Assembly (NCBI RefSeq): GCF_903915725.1
Contig: NZ_CAIWTY010000064.1
Span: 1 to 64,000, forward strand
Length of the DNA: 64,000 nt
Source: an uncultured Rhodopila sp.
GTDB taxonomy: Bacteria; Pseudomonadota; Alphaproteobacteria; Acetobacterales; Acetobacteraceae
Direction of reading: 5' to 3'
Shown in pieces: positions 27,019 to 36,069 of this stretch. The position numbers and the translations under genes are program-made. Numbering within the stretch: the stretch's first letter is position 1; every line of letters begins with the position of its first letter. The notes under the pieces are model-generated. The model did no database searches and had not been told where the DNA came from. It saw nothing but the letters and a program-made list of their open reading frames with translations.

Positions 27019-28602
27019 ATGCCGCATGCTCCGTCCCGCCGAACCCTGCTGCTGTCGGGGGCGGCCGCCAGCCTGTTTCCCCCCGGCGCGAAGGCACAGC
27101 CAGCGCGGGGCGGCTCCGTCGCGATCAATATCGGCACCGAACCGCCGCTGCTGCTGCAGGTCGCGCAATCGGCAGGTGCCACCTACTATATCGGCGGCAA
27201 GATCAACGAGGGGCTGCTGACCTACGACAAGAACCTCAACCCGCTGCCGCTGCTGGCGACGGAATGGACGGTGGCGCCGGACGGGTTGCGCTACCGGTTC
27301 AGGCTGCGCGAGGGCGTGACGTGGCATGACGGCCAGAATTTCACCGCTGACGATGTTGCTTTTTCGATCCTGACGCTGAAGCAATACCACCCGCGTGGCC
27401 GGGCGACGTTTGCGAATGTGGAGCAGGCGAACGTGCTCGGCCCGCATGAGGTGGAACTGGTGCTGTCGAAGCCGGCGCCGTATCTGCTCGCCGCTTTCGC
27501 CGGCTTTGAATCGCCGATTGTGCCGAAGCATCTGTATGACGGGACCAACGTCGCGGACAATCCCCATAACGCCGCGCCCATCGGCACCGGTCCTTTCCGG
27601 TTCGTTGAATGGGCGCGCGGCAGCCATGTGCGGTTGGTGCGCAACGAAAACTACTGGGGTGCGCCGAAGCCGTATCTCGACCAGATCATCTTCCGTTTCA
27701 TCGTCGATCCCGCAGCGGCGGCGGTGGCCATAGAGAGCGGCGATGTGCAGGTTTCGGTGGCGAACCTGCCGCTGGCTGATATCGCCCGGCTGAAGGCTCA
27801 GCCGAACCTTGTCGTCTCCACCGCTCCGGTTCCGTATTCACCGACGATCGCACGGGCCGAGTTCAATCTGGAGAACCCGTATCTGGCTGATATCCGGGTC
27901 CGGCATGCGATTGCTTACGCGATCAACAAGGACTTCATCGTCAACACCGTCTATCTCGGCTATGCGACGCGGCTTGACGGGCCGATCAGCCCGGACCTTG
28001 CGGCGTTTTATGCGGCGGATGTGCCGAAATATGCGTTCAGCCCGGCCAAGGCCGAGGCGCTGCTGGACGAGGCTGGTTATGAACGCGGCCCCGACGGGTA
28101 TCGTTTCAGGCTGTTCATCGACCCGACCCAGCCCTCCGGCCCGCCGAAGCAGACGGCGGAATATTTCGCTCAGGCGCTCGGCAAGGTGGGCATCAAGGTG
28201 GAGCTACGGACGCAGGATTTCGCCGCGTTCGTGAAACGCATTTTCACGGATCGCAGCTTTGACATTGCGATCGAGGGGATGAGCAATTTCTATGACCCGA
28301 CTGTCGGCGTGCAGCGGCTGTATTGGTCGAAGACCTTCAAGCCCGGCGTTCCGTTCACCAACGGATCGAAATATCTGAGCCCCGAGGTGGATCGGCTTTT
28401 GGAGTCCGCGGCGGTGGAAATCGATCCGGCGCGTCGCCGCAAGCTGTTCGAAGCGTTCCAGACGCGGGTGGTGGAAGACCTGCCGACGCTCGACCTCGTT
28501 ACGCCATCCGTCATTACGATCTACGACAAGCGCGTCAAGAACCTGCAGGTGGGCGCCGAGCACCTGTGGAGCAATGGCGCCGATATCTACCTGGAAGAGT
28601 GA
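27019..28602 (+). CDS. Family-5 ABC transporter substrate-binding protein with Tat signal, orphan
   Basis: A 527-aa Dpp/Opp-type receptor. The start is ATG 27019 (MPHAPSRRTLLLSGAAAS), giving a clear Tat signal; the open frame from 26962 adds 19 residues before it. Family blocks: TWHDGQNFTADDVAFSIL, HPRGRATFANV, GTGPFRFVEWARGSH, DPTVGVQRLYWSKTFKPG. It is a paralogue of the proteins at 7502 and 52623. No permease is adjacent; the next gene, 10 nt away, encodes a DszC/SfnB-like oxygenase, so uptake and first oxidation of one substrate seem coupled. Confidence 0.92.
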   Translation: MPHAPSRRTLLLSGAAASLFPPGAKAQPARGGSVAINIGTEPPLLLQVAQSAGATYYIGGKINEGLLTYDKNLNPLPLLATEWTVAPDGLRYRFRLREGVTWHDGQNFTADDVAFSILTLKQYHPRGRATFANVEQANVLGPHEVELVLSKPAPYLLAAFAGFESPIVPKHLYDGTNVADNPHNAAPIGTGPFRFVEWARGSHVRLVRNENYWGAPKPYLDQIIFRFIVDPAAAAVAIESGDVQVSVANLPLADIARLKAQPNLVVSTAPVPYSPTIARAEFNLENPYLADIRVRHAIAYAINKDFIVNTVYLGYATRLDGPISPDLAAFYAADVPKYAFSPAKAEALLDEAGYERGPDGYRFRLFIDPTQPSGPPKQTAEYFAQALGKVGIKVELRTQDFAAFVKRIFTDRSFDIAIEGMSNFYDPTVGVQRLYWSKTFKPGVPFTNGSKYLSPEVDRLLESAAVEIDPARRRKLFEAFQTRVVEDLPTLDLVTPSVITIYDKRVKNLQVGAEHLWSNGADIYLEE

Positions 28603-28612
28603 GTTCTTTGAC

Positions 28613-29821
28613 ATGACCGTTGCAGCACCCGTCACGCGCGACGCCTTGCTGGCCCGCGTGCCCGGCTTCGTTGCCGAAATCGCCGATGGCGCGGCGCGGC
28701 GCGAGCAGGAGCGGGAATTGCCGTTCGCCGCCTTCGCCCGCCTTCGGGAGCTGGGCCTCGGCACGATCCGCGTCCCCGCTTCGCTTGGCGGCCCCGGCGG
28801 TTCGGCCTCCGACGCTATCGGCTTGATCGCCGATATCGCGGTGGGCGATCCGAATGTGGCGCACGCGCTGCGGCCGCATTTCAACTATGTCGAGGCGGCC
28901 GTCCTGACGCCCGAGGCGCACCGCGACGCCGCCGCGATCCCGCGCATCCTGTCGGGCAAGCTGTTCGGCGGCGCGCATACCGAACAGGGCACCGCCCGCC
29001 CCGGGCAGGTGACTTTGCGGCTGAGCCGGCAGGGCGGCGGGTTCCGGTTGAATGGCCGCAAATGGTATGCGACCGGCACGGCGTTCGCCGATTATGCCTC
29101 GTTCAGCGCGGTGGACGATGACGGGCAGCCGACGGGCGTGCTGATCCCGACGGATCGGGCGGGGCTGAGCATCCTCGACGACTGGGACGGCATGGGGCAG
29201 CGCCTGACCGCGAGCGGCGGCGTGCTGTTCGAAAATGTGGAGGTGCTGCCGGAGGAGATCGTGCGGCGGCGGCTGGAGACGCCGGTGGGGCGGCATTGCT
29301 CGACCTTGCGGCAGTTGCATCTGGCGGCCTGCGCGGCCGGGGTGCTGCGCAATGTGCTCGGCGACGGGCTGGATTATGTGCGCCGGGAGGCGCGTGCGGC
29401 GGCGCACAGCACCGCGGAGACGGCGGGCGGCGATCCGTTCGTGCAGCAGACGATTGGCGAGATTGCGGCGGTGTCGTTCGCGGTGGATGCGGCTGTTGCG
29501 GCGGCGGCGCGGCGGCTGGATGACTCGGCGGCGGCGTTCGCGGGCGGCGATGCGGCGGCGATCGAGGCGGCGCTGATCGAGAGTTCGCTAGCCACGGCGC
29601 GGGTGCAGTTGCTGCTCGGGCAGCTTGGCACGCGCACGACGGAGCGGCTGTTCGACCTCGGCGGCGGGTCCACGACCGCCCGCGCGCTGAATTTCGATCG
29701 GCATTGGCGGAATGTGCGCACGGTGCTGAGCCATAATCCGCTGGCGCATAAGGCGCGGGTTGTGGGGGATTATTTGATCAATGGGACGACGACGCATTTG
29801 CGGGAGGGGAAGGTGTTTTGA
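28613..29821 (+). CDS. Acyl-CoA-dehydrogenase-fold flavin monooxygenase, DszC/SfnB-like
   Basis: A 402-aa protein; the start at 28613 is 10 nt after the SBP stop. The superfamily fold is shown by the N-terminal ELPFAAFARLRELGLGTIRVPASLGG and FRLNGRKWYATGTAFADYASF. The C-terminal HWRNVRTVLSHNPLAHKAR with VGDYLINGT is characteristic of DszC/SfnB-type oxygenases rather than fatty-acyl dehydrogenases. These use FMNH2 and O2 to oxidise sulfides to sulfoxides/sulfones, or act in dimethylsulfone use. It is transcribed with the orphan SBP. Substrate unknown. Confidence 0.85.
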   Translation: MTVAAPVTRDALLARVPGFVAEIADGAARREQERELPFAAFARLRELGLGTIRVPASLGGPGGSASDAIGLIADIAVGDPNVAHALRPHFNYVEAAVLTPEAHRDAAAIPRILSGKLFGGAHTEQGTARPGQVTLRLSRQGGGFRLNGRKWYATGTAFADYASFSAVDDDGQPTGVLIPTDRAGLSILDDWDGMGQRLTASGGVLFENVEVLPEEIVRRRLETPVGRHCSTLRQLHLAACAAGVLRNVLGDGLDYVRREARAAAHSTAETAGGDPFVQQTIGEIAAVSFAVDAAVAAAARRLDDSAAAFAGGDAAAIEAALIESSLATARVQLLLGQLGTRTTERLFDLGGGSTTARALNFDRHWRNVRTVLSHNPLAHKARVVGDYLINGTTTHLREGKVF

Positions 29822-29855
29822 GCGGGTGTATCGGCCGTGCGGGGGCAGCTAGCTA

Positions 29856-29898
29856 TTGCTATTTTGCGCCGTAATCGGTATAATTTCGAACTTACACC
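29856..29898 (+). promoter_or_regulatory. Promoter and overlapping operator-like palindrome of the STAND gene
   Basis: TTGCTA (29856-29861), a 17-nt spacer and a perfect TATAAT (29879-29884) form a good sigma70-type promoter. A 22-bp imperfect palindrome (29877-29898, 9 of 11 pairs matching, arms GGTATAAT and CTTACACC around TTCGAA) overlaps the -10 and the expected start. A further GGTGTTACC half-site lies near 29922. A repressor bound here would block transcription. Confidence 0.55.
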
Positions 29899-29981
29899 CC
29901 GAGTTGAGATCCCACTGAGCTGGTGTTACCGCCGATGCCAAACCCCGACGTGATCCAGGAATCGCAGCCGCTGGCCAATTC

Positions 29982-32900
29982 ATGCCGAGTATGACACCAC
30001 AAATTCCCAACTTGCGACTCGACACGACAGGATTGCGTGGAGCGTTCGAGGAGTTTTGCTGCCAGCTCTTCCGGCGCGCGCCGGAAATTCCCAACAACAG
30101 CCAGTATCGGCGCGTTCGCGGCGATGGCGGCGATGGCGGCGTCGAGGCGCTTTGGACATTGCCTGCGGCAGAGGTCTGGGGGCTTCAGGCTAAGTTCTTC
30201 GATACCCTGGGCGCCAGCCAGAAGACCAACCTAACCGAGTCCGTTCGCCAAGCGGCGGCGAATTATCCCAGCCTCGCCCACTATACGATTTGTCTGCCGT
30301 TTAATCTCACAGCTAAGACGGGTGCGAAGGCAGGGAGACCGAAGCGCGGCCAGCACGAGAAGATTTCAGAATGGATTGCTGAATGGAGTTCGGAGCTCGC
30401 CGCTCAGGGACGCTCGGTTCAGTTCGAAATATGGGATGAAAGCGAGCTCCTTGGCCGATTGGCCGCGGTCGATACGACCGGCGGTCTTGCACGGTACTGG
30501 TTCGACCAGGAAGCGTTGACCGCTGCTTGGTTCGCCGAACGGCTCGCTGAAGCGAAGGCACAAGCAGGATCGCGTTATAGCCCTGAGTTGACCGTTGCGA
30601 CACCCTTAGGTGAAGCCCTACAAGCGTTTGGCCGCTCCGGTCTGTGGGCCAAGAGGATCGAGCAGCTTACCAGCAAGTACGCCGAGAAGCTCGACTGGTG
30701 GCGCAAGACCACGGAAGCTATGACTAAGCCCCTCAGCTTGCCGGAGGAACTGATCGGCGAAGCGAGGGCGGTCGCTGAGGCGGCTGAACCGTTGAATCAG
30801 CACCTGAGTGGTGCAATCGAAGATCCCAGGCTGTTGATACTTCCGGCATTCCAGGATGCTGTTCGACTATCTCTTTCGCGCGGAGTTGGGCTCGAACCGA
30901 AGATCAAACAAGCCCTCATCACGGCACATGGAGAAAATGCGGACAGTCCTGGGTTCCGCCAATGGCGTGCGGAATACATGGCTGATTTTCCGATGGCACC
31001 CCTCGACCACTTACGGGAACTTCTGGCGATCCTTGGTGAGATTGAAGTTCTCGCCTTTCAACCCGAAGGACGGCTCCCTGCTGCAACTGGCATGTTGGTA
31101 CGAGGCGAAGCGGGGATTGGGAAAACGCACGGCATTCTCGACGCATCGCTTAAGCGACAAGCTTCCGGGATCCCGTCGCTCGTGCTGTTCGGCGACGACG
31201 TCAGTGACGATGACCCATGGCAATCATTGATCAAAAAAACCGGCCTCGAAACAAGACTTGGCCGTGACGCCTTTCTCGATGCGCTGAATGCGGCCGCTGA
31301 AGCTACAGGGTTCCCCTTGGTCATCTTTATAGATGCGTTGAACGAAACCCAGCCAGACCGGCGGAGGTGGCAAAGCTGGCTGCCTCCTATGCTCGAACAG
31401 GTCAAGCGCCGGCCGTTTCTCAAGCTTTGTGTGACTTGCCGCGAGATCTATGTGCGCGAGGTGATTCCACCAACGCTCGACATTCCTGTCATCGAGCACA
31501 ATGGGTTTCTCGGCCGAGAATATGAGGCGCTATTCACCTTCTTCCGCCATTATGCCCTTGGCGTCCCTGGGGAACCACTTCTGCATGACGAATTCGCCAA
31601 TCCGCTATTCTTGCGCCTGGTGTGCGAAGCGCTCCGCGAGACGCGGGCGCAAGCGATTCCGGTCGGTCGCGAGGGTATCCGTGCGATCATCAATCTGCTG
31701 CTTCGGGCCAAGAACGACCGCGCCGCAATCGCCTTCGACTATGACCGACGTGAGAATCGCGTAAGCGAGGCCATGCTTCGTCTTGCCGGAGCAATGGCCT
31801 CAGCCGGAAGCCGCACGCTTCCGCTAGCGGATGCACGTTCTTTGGTTGATGGACCGGCCGACACCCGGTCTCAGTCGCTTTTTGCAGTGCTGGAATCGGA
31901 GTCGCTTGTTTCCATAGTCGAGAAGCTGCCCCTGGGTCTTGGAGCCGAGCCATCGTATTCCGTGCGGTTTACATTTGAGCGTATCAGCGACCATCTTATT
32001 GCGGAACATTTATTGGCCGGCGTCATAGACTTGCCAACTGCGTTTTCTTTCGGTGGCGCATTTCACTTTCTTGCCGCCAGCGATGAGGCAGCGAAAACGA
32101 ATGCCGGGTTGCTCGAAGCGCTTTCAATCCAGTTGCCTGAAAAATATGGAACCGAACTTATCGACGTCGTGCAGAATATCGACCAAGCCCTATTGTGGAA
32201 GACCTTCATTGCAAGCATACAGTGGAGGAATCCGCTCTTTGTCACGGACCGCACGGTTCAACTTGTTTACACTGGCCTGAGTTCCAAAGAGACCTTTGTT
32301 GCCATGTCTGAAGCCGTGCTTGGTTGCGCCGTGCGGCCCGACCACCCGTTAAATGCGCGGTTTCTGGCTTCGATCCTGAATGGCATGCCCTTGCTGGCGC
32401 GCGACCCGTTGTGGGCCCACTGTTTGGAAGAATCGTACTCCGCCTGGAGCGATACTATACGACCCAAAAGTGGGGTGCATCGGCTGATCGAAGCCGCACG
32501 TCGCGGCAATCTCGATAATCTTCCATATGAAGTCGGGACACTATGGGCGACCATTCTTGCTTGGTTTTGTGCCTCACCAGACCGTCGTATCCGCGATCGA
32601 GCTACCATGGCGATGGTGAGTGTCTTTCGCGCCCGGCCGGGCTGCATCACGCCGATGCTGCAGTTTTTGCACAGCGACGACGAATACATCTCGGAGCGCG
32701 TTCTTGTCGCCGCCTATGGTGCACTCCTTCTTCTTAATGCGGCCACCCCGGAGTTAGGAGATGCCGCGACCTTTGTTTATCAAATGTACTTCGCAGAGGG
32801 CGTTCCGCCACTTAATGCGAGCTTGCGCGATCACGGGCGACTAATCATTGAGTTATCCGTCGAGATGGACGTAGCACCCGATGGAGTCGATGCAGGTTTG

Positions 32901-34229
32901 TTCCGTCCGCCGTATAATAGTGTCTGGCCTATCGCGCTTCCCTCCGAGGATGACATAGGAAGCTACGCCGCGGATCGAAAGCGGTTTCCACAGCTGGACC
33001 TCGTGCAGATGATCGGCCTCGCCACGGGGACGGATTTTGCGCGCTATGTTGTCGAGCCGTGCGTGGCAAACGCCTTCGATCTTAAAAAGTGCAGCCTCGA
33101 CAAGCTCGGCATCTTTCGTTGGTTCCAAAAAAAGGCGGTCGAGTTCGGCTATCCAGGTCCCCGGGATCAATGCGCCTCTTTCGATCGCATTTTACTAAGT
33201 ACATTCGGTGGAGGCCGCGGGAGGCCAGGTTGGGCCGAGCGTCTGGGAAAGAAATACTACTGGATATTTTTGCGCCAACTCGTTGGCCAACTGGCGGACC
33301 ACGCCGACCGCAAGAGTTGGTCCAAGACCCTCCCGCCTTCTGCTGACCTACAGGGTCTCGATCTACGCGACCTTGATCCGACAGATGTCCGTCAGTTTCT
33401 ACCTGCGCCCGAGGGCGATCATGCCTGGCTCACGCCTGCGCCCTATGTTTTTCGAGGAAGGGATATCCCGGTAGGGGATGCCGGTTGGGTTAGCGAGAAC
33501 GACCTAACGGATATCTCGCATGTGCTTATGTTGACCGATTCGGACAGCAGGGTGTGGCAAGTTCTCGACCTAAGTCATTCATGGGACGGGAAACGAAAGG
33601 AAATCAGTCGGAACAGGTCATATCGGCATGTCAGCCGGAGTGTTCGTGCCGCCACATGCGACGCGGCGGATATTCAAAGAGTTACGCAGGCATTCGCAGA
33701 AGCCCCCCTCGACCATTTCAATCACGGACCGCACGATTATCGCGGTTACCTTGGTGAATATCCGCGCCGGTGGCCCTATGCGCACCGTTCGGAGGAGTCG
33801 ATCACCTTCAGGGGTAAAGACAGCGGCGTTGCATTTCACTATCTTGCGCTGAGTCAGCTCCGTGGCAGAGAATGGGAACGTGACTACAGCCACGTCAGCG
33901 GGACAAAGACGCTTTTGATGCCGTCAACTGCGCTGGTGCAGGCTGGTAACCTTCAGTGGGATTGCTGCGGCAGTTGGCGCGACTCTAGCCATCAAGTGCA
34001 AATTCAGGACCCCTGGTGGTGGTCGGACAAGCCTGCCGCCCTCATATGCCGAGCCGATTACATGGATCGCTTTCTCAAAGAAAATGACTTAGCACTTATC
34101 ATCCTCGGCTTTCAGATGAAGTTTATCGCTGGCGGCATGAATGACGGAGGGCGCCTAACTGAGCGCTCGCTCTTCATCCGTAATCATGCCAAAACAAAGC
34201 TGGTCAAACGCTACCTCGTGCCCGAATAA
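29982..34229 (+). CDS. Nuclease-STAND NTPase, Avs-like presumed anti-phage defence protein
   Basis: A 1415-aa protein. The N-terminus (residues 20-130) looks like a PD-(D/E)xK/Mrr-type nuclease: D51-GGVE55 followed by Q69-A-K71 in WGLQAKFF. Walker A GEAGIGKT is at 375-382 and Walker B IFIDALNE with Asp451 follows; the R-rich segment CREIY near 490 fits a STAND sensor region. The long C-terminal part (about 600-1415) has no recognised motif and probably holds the sensor. Nuclease + STAND + large sensor is the layout of Avs proteins, which detect phage proteins and then cut DNA. Base composition is visibly less GC-rich than the flanks, indicating transfer. ATG 29982 or 29991; no strong ribosome-binding site. 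Confidence 0.75.
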   Translation: MPSMTPQIPNLRLDTTGLRGAFEEFCCQLFRRAPEIPNNSQYRRVRGDGGDGGVEALWTLPAAEVWGLQAKFFDTLGASQKTNLTESVRQAAANYPSLAHYTICLPFNLTAKTGAKAGRPKRGQHEKISEWIAEWSSELAAQGRSVQFEIWDESELLGRLAAVDTTGGLARYWFDQEALTAAWFAERLAEAKAQAGSRYSPELTVATPLGEALQAFGRSGLWAKRIEQLTSKYAEKLDWWRKTTEAMTKPLSLPEELIGEARAVAEAAEPLNQHLSGAIEDPRLLILPAFQDAVRLSLSRGVGLEPKIKQALITAHGENADSPGFRQWRAEYMADFPMAPLDHLRELLAILGEIEVLAFQPEGRLPAATGMLVRGEAGIGKTHGILDASLKRQASGIPSLVLFGDDVSDDDPWQSLIKKTGLETRLGRDAFLDALNAAAEATGFPLVIFIDALNETQPDRRRWQSWLPPMLEQVKRRPFLKLCVTCREIYVREVIPPTLDIPVIEHNGFLGREYEALFTFFRHYALGVPGEPLLHDEFANPLFLRLVCEALRETRAQAIPVGREGIRAIINLLLRAKNDRAAIAFDYDRRENRVSEAMLRLAGAMASAGSRTLPLADARSLVDGPADTRSQSLFAVLESESLVSIVEKLPLGLGAEPSYSVRFTFERISDHLIAEHLLAGVIDLPTAFSFGGAFHFLAASDEAAKTNAGLLEALSIQLPEKYGTELIDVVQNIDQALLWKTFIASIQWRNPLFVTDRTVQLVYTGLSSKETFVAMSEAVLGCAVRPDHPLNARFLASILNGMPLLARDPLWAHCLEESYSAWSDTIRPKSGVHRLIEAARRGNLDNLPYEVGTLWATILAWFCASPDRRIRDRATMAMVSVFRARPGCITPMLQFLHSDDEYISERVLVAAYGALLLLNAATPELGDAATFVYQMYFAEGVPPLNASLRDHGRLIIELSVEMDVAPDGVDAGLFRPPYNSVWPIALPSEDDIGSYAADRKRFPQLDLVQMIGLATGTDFARYVVEPCVANAFDLKKCSLDKLGIFRWFQKKAVEFGYPGPRDQCASFDRILLSTFGGGRGRPGWAERLGKKYYWIFLRQLVGQLADHADRKSWSKTLPPSADLQGLDLRDLDPTDVRQFLPAPEGDHAWLTPAPYVFRGRDIPVGDAGWVSENDLTDISHVLMLTDSDSRVWQVLDLSHSWDGKRKEISRNRSYRHVSRSVRAATCDAADIQRVTQAFAEAPLDHFNHGPHDYRGYLGEYPRRWPYAHRSEESITFRGKDSGVAFHYLALSQLRGREWERDYSHVSGTKTLLMPSTALVQAGNLQWDCCGSWRDSSHQVQIQDPWWWSDKPAALICRADYMDRFLKENDLALIILGFQMKFIAGGMNDGGRLTERSLFIRNHAKTKLVKRYLVPE

Positions 34230-34585
34230 TCGCGCACATATCGGGTCGGACTTTCGAGCGCCTTGATCAGCCTTCTTCGCAGGGTCCGGCCTTGCGCCGC
34301 CGTGTCCTCATCGGCGTGATACCGGGAAACCTGGTCGATAGCGATCCGCCGTTGCGCGGCTGCAACCTGCTTCTGCACCGTCAGGAAAGTATCGATGATC
34401 AGGTCCGTGACCCGGTGGGCTTCGGGGGTATTCAGGAAGCTCGGAACGCGGGCGATGCCTCGCTCGGTGAAGACTCGGGGCGGATGCCGCCGGCCGCCCC
34501 ACTCCTGTCTTGAGGTCGCAATCTGCGACCTCAAAGCAGCGAACTCCTCCACCGTCAGCACGAAGCAGTGCCCGTCGTCTACCAA
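34211..34585 (-). pseudogene. ORF6N/antirepressor-like protein, 5'-truncated
   Basis: About 124 aa counted from a TTG; the frame is open further upstream but that part is not family-like. The segment VLTVEEFAALRSQIATS, then GGRR...FTERGIARVPSFLNT, resembles the second half of ORF6N domains of phage antirepressor-type proteins (LT-EE--NLRSQ ... GGRR--P-AFTEQG). The expected N-terminal DNA-binding half is missing, so this is probably a remnant. The end overlaps the 3' end of the STAND gene by 19 bp on the opposite strand. Such genes are common on prophages and integrative elements. Confidence 0.55.
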
Positions 34586-34611
34586 ATGGGCCCGCCTCCG
34601 GGCGCAGCCTG

Positions 34612-35046
34612 TCAGGCGGCAGGCCCTATTGGTGGCCCTTCGAATCCGACTGAAAAACCTTGGCGACGCGCAAACTCTGCTGCTTCAGCCATTCTATCCT
34701 TGATGCCGGCAACGGATTCAACACGACATAAGTATCCGGCCTCGATGTCTGTGAGGCATTCGGCGCCGTGACCGAATTCGAAGCGCCAGAATTGTTTGAG
34801 CTCATCTCCATGCTTCTTATCTGGCACCTCCAGCACCTCATTGCGAACCGCAATTTGCCGGGCTTCCCGGGTTTCCGTCAGGGTTGTCATGCCGATCACG
34901 TGGCCGCCGAGGTGTTCGACAAAGCCGCGGAGATTCGCAAGCGTCCCGCCAAACCCGTCATGGTCGTCAACGAGAAGATAGTCGGCGCCGGCGTCCACCT
35001 CGCCGGTAAATGACAGTATCGCGGTGTCCGTCGCATTCCCGGTTAG
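34612..35046 (-). pseudogene. Type-I phosphoribosyltransferase-like fragment
   Basis: A frame open from a stop near 35047-35049 to 34612, with a possible GTG at 34998 (128 aa). It contains DYLLVDDHDGFGGTLANLRG, matching the PRPP-binding loop (V-D-D-x-x-x-x-G-x-T) of type-I phosphoribosyltransferases, followed by FVEHLGGHVIGMTTLT. The N-terminal part of the enzyme is absent, and the frame breaks at the junction with the desulfinase gene at 35050. This is probably where the foreign segment ends. Confidence 0.5.
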
Positions 35047-35049
35047 CCA

Positions 35050-36069
35050 TCACTCCGCCACCGCCTCCTGCCGACTATCAATCGGCCGCCGATCCACCCA
35101 GGCATCGACATCGAAATCGTTCTCCAAGAACCCCCAAGCCAGCAGAAAATCCTTGAAATGCGCAATCGCCGCGACCTGCCCCGGGTCCAGCGACAACCCC
35201 AGCTTCAGATGCACATCGGCACCGTAGGCGGCCCCGGCAGCCTCCTCGCTCACCCCCACCTCGCGCGCGACAATCCGCCGCGTCTCCTCCGGATTGGCCC
35301 GCGCCCAGGCCGCCGCCCGGTCCACCTGAGCCACAAGCACGGCGGCCAGATCGGGACGTTCCTCGATGAACGAGGCATCCACCGTCAGCGTCCGAGGCGT
35401 GCCGTTGTTGATGCGGATGTTCGGGTCCGGATGGTGCCCGGTCTCCACCAGCACCCGCGCGCCCAGCAGGTTCGCGATCGCCACACCCTCGCCGCCCTTG
35501 ACGAACACCGCGTCCACCCGTCCGGCGGCCAGCGCCGCGATCTCCGCCCAATACGGCTGCCGCCGGCTCAGCCCGTGCAAACCAGCATCTCCCCGCTCCG
35601 TAATGATCGGCTTCGCAACAACAACGTCCACCAACGTAACGTCCTCCGCCGTGCCACCGATGACAGTCAGTGCCGAAACGATCCCCTTCAGCGCCGTGGC
35701 GCGGTGGAAATCGACAATCGGCCCCGCCCGCCGCGGCACGCCGATACGCGCACCCTTCAGGTCCCGCAGCGGCGAGTCCGGCAGCGTAATCACCGCCTGG
35801 AACTCGTCCACCCGGGTCAAGCCAATAAGCCGGGTCTCGCGTCCGTCGGAGCGGGCCCGGATCGCCGGGATATTGCCGCCCTGGCGAAACGACCACGGCA
35901 GCGTGTGGGTGAAATGGCTCTCCCGCACGGAGGCATCGCGCGACTCCCCGATCGACTTCACCGCAATGCCATGCGCCTCGAACGCGGCATCGATCCAGCC
36001 GAAGCGCGCGGCGATGCCAAGCGGGGAGGGGACAGGGCAGCGCGTGTACCAAACGGTGTCATACGGCAT
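35050..36069 (-). CDS. DszB-like sulfinate desulfinase (SBP-fold)
   Basis: A 339-aa protein that by fold could pass for an SsuA/NrtA binding protein, but it has no signal peptide and carries the DszB active site. The YTRCPVP segment (Cys11) matches YSNCPVP of DszB (Cys27). HFTH (His52) and FRQGGNIPA (Arg62, Gly65) reproduce the DszB His60-Arg70-Gly73 set with identical spacing (10 and 3). DszB hydrolyses an aryl sulfinate to a phenol plus sulfite. The start at 36069 follows AGGAGG with good spacing and overlaps the upstream DszC-like gene by 11 nt, so the two are translationally coupled. Confidence 0.82.
   Translation of the reverse strand: MPYDTVWYTRCPVPSPLGIAARFGWIDAAFEAHGIAVKSIGESRDASVRESHFTHTLPWSFRQGGNIPAIRARSDGRETRLIGLTRVDEFQAVITLPDSPLRDLKGARIGVPRRAGPIVDFHRATALKGIVSALTVIGGTAEDVTLVDVVVAKPIITERGDAGLHGLSRRQPYWAEIAALAAGRVDAVFVKGGEGVAIANLLGARVLVETGHHPDPNIRINNGTPRTLTVDASFIEERPDLAAVLVAQVDRAAAWARANPEETRRIVAREVGVSEEAAGAAYGADVHLKLGLSLDPGQVAAIAHFKDFLLAWGFLENDFDVDAWVDRRPIDSRQEAVAE

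Noticed and set aside
29849-30097. 82-aa minus-strand frame before the STAND gene
   Set aside because: No recognisable family, and it overlaps the promoter and start of the STAND gene.
35050-36069. Annotation as an SsuA receptor
   Set aside because: No signal peptide, DszB catalytic residues and spacing present, and a true SsuA with its own operon is encoded at 40173.
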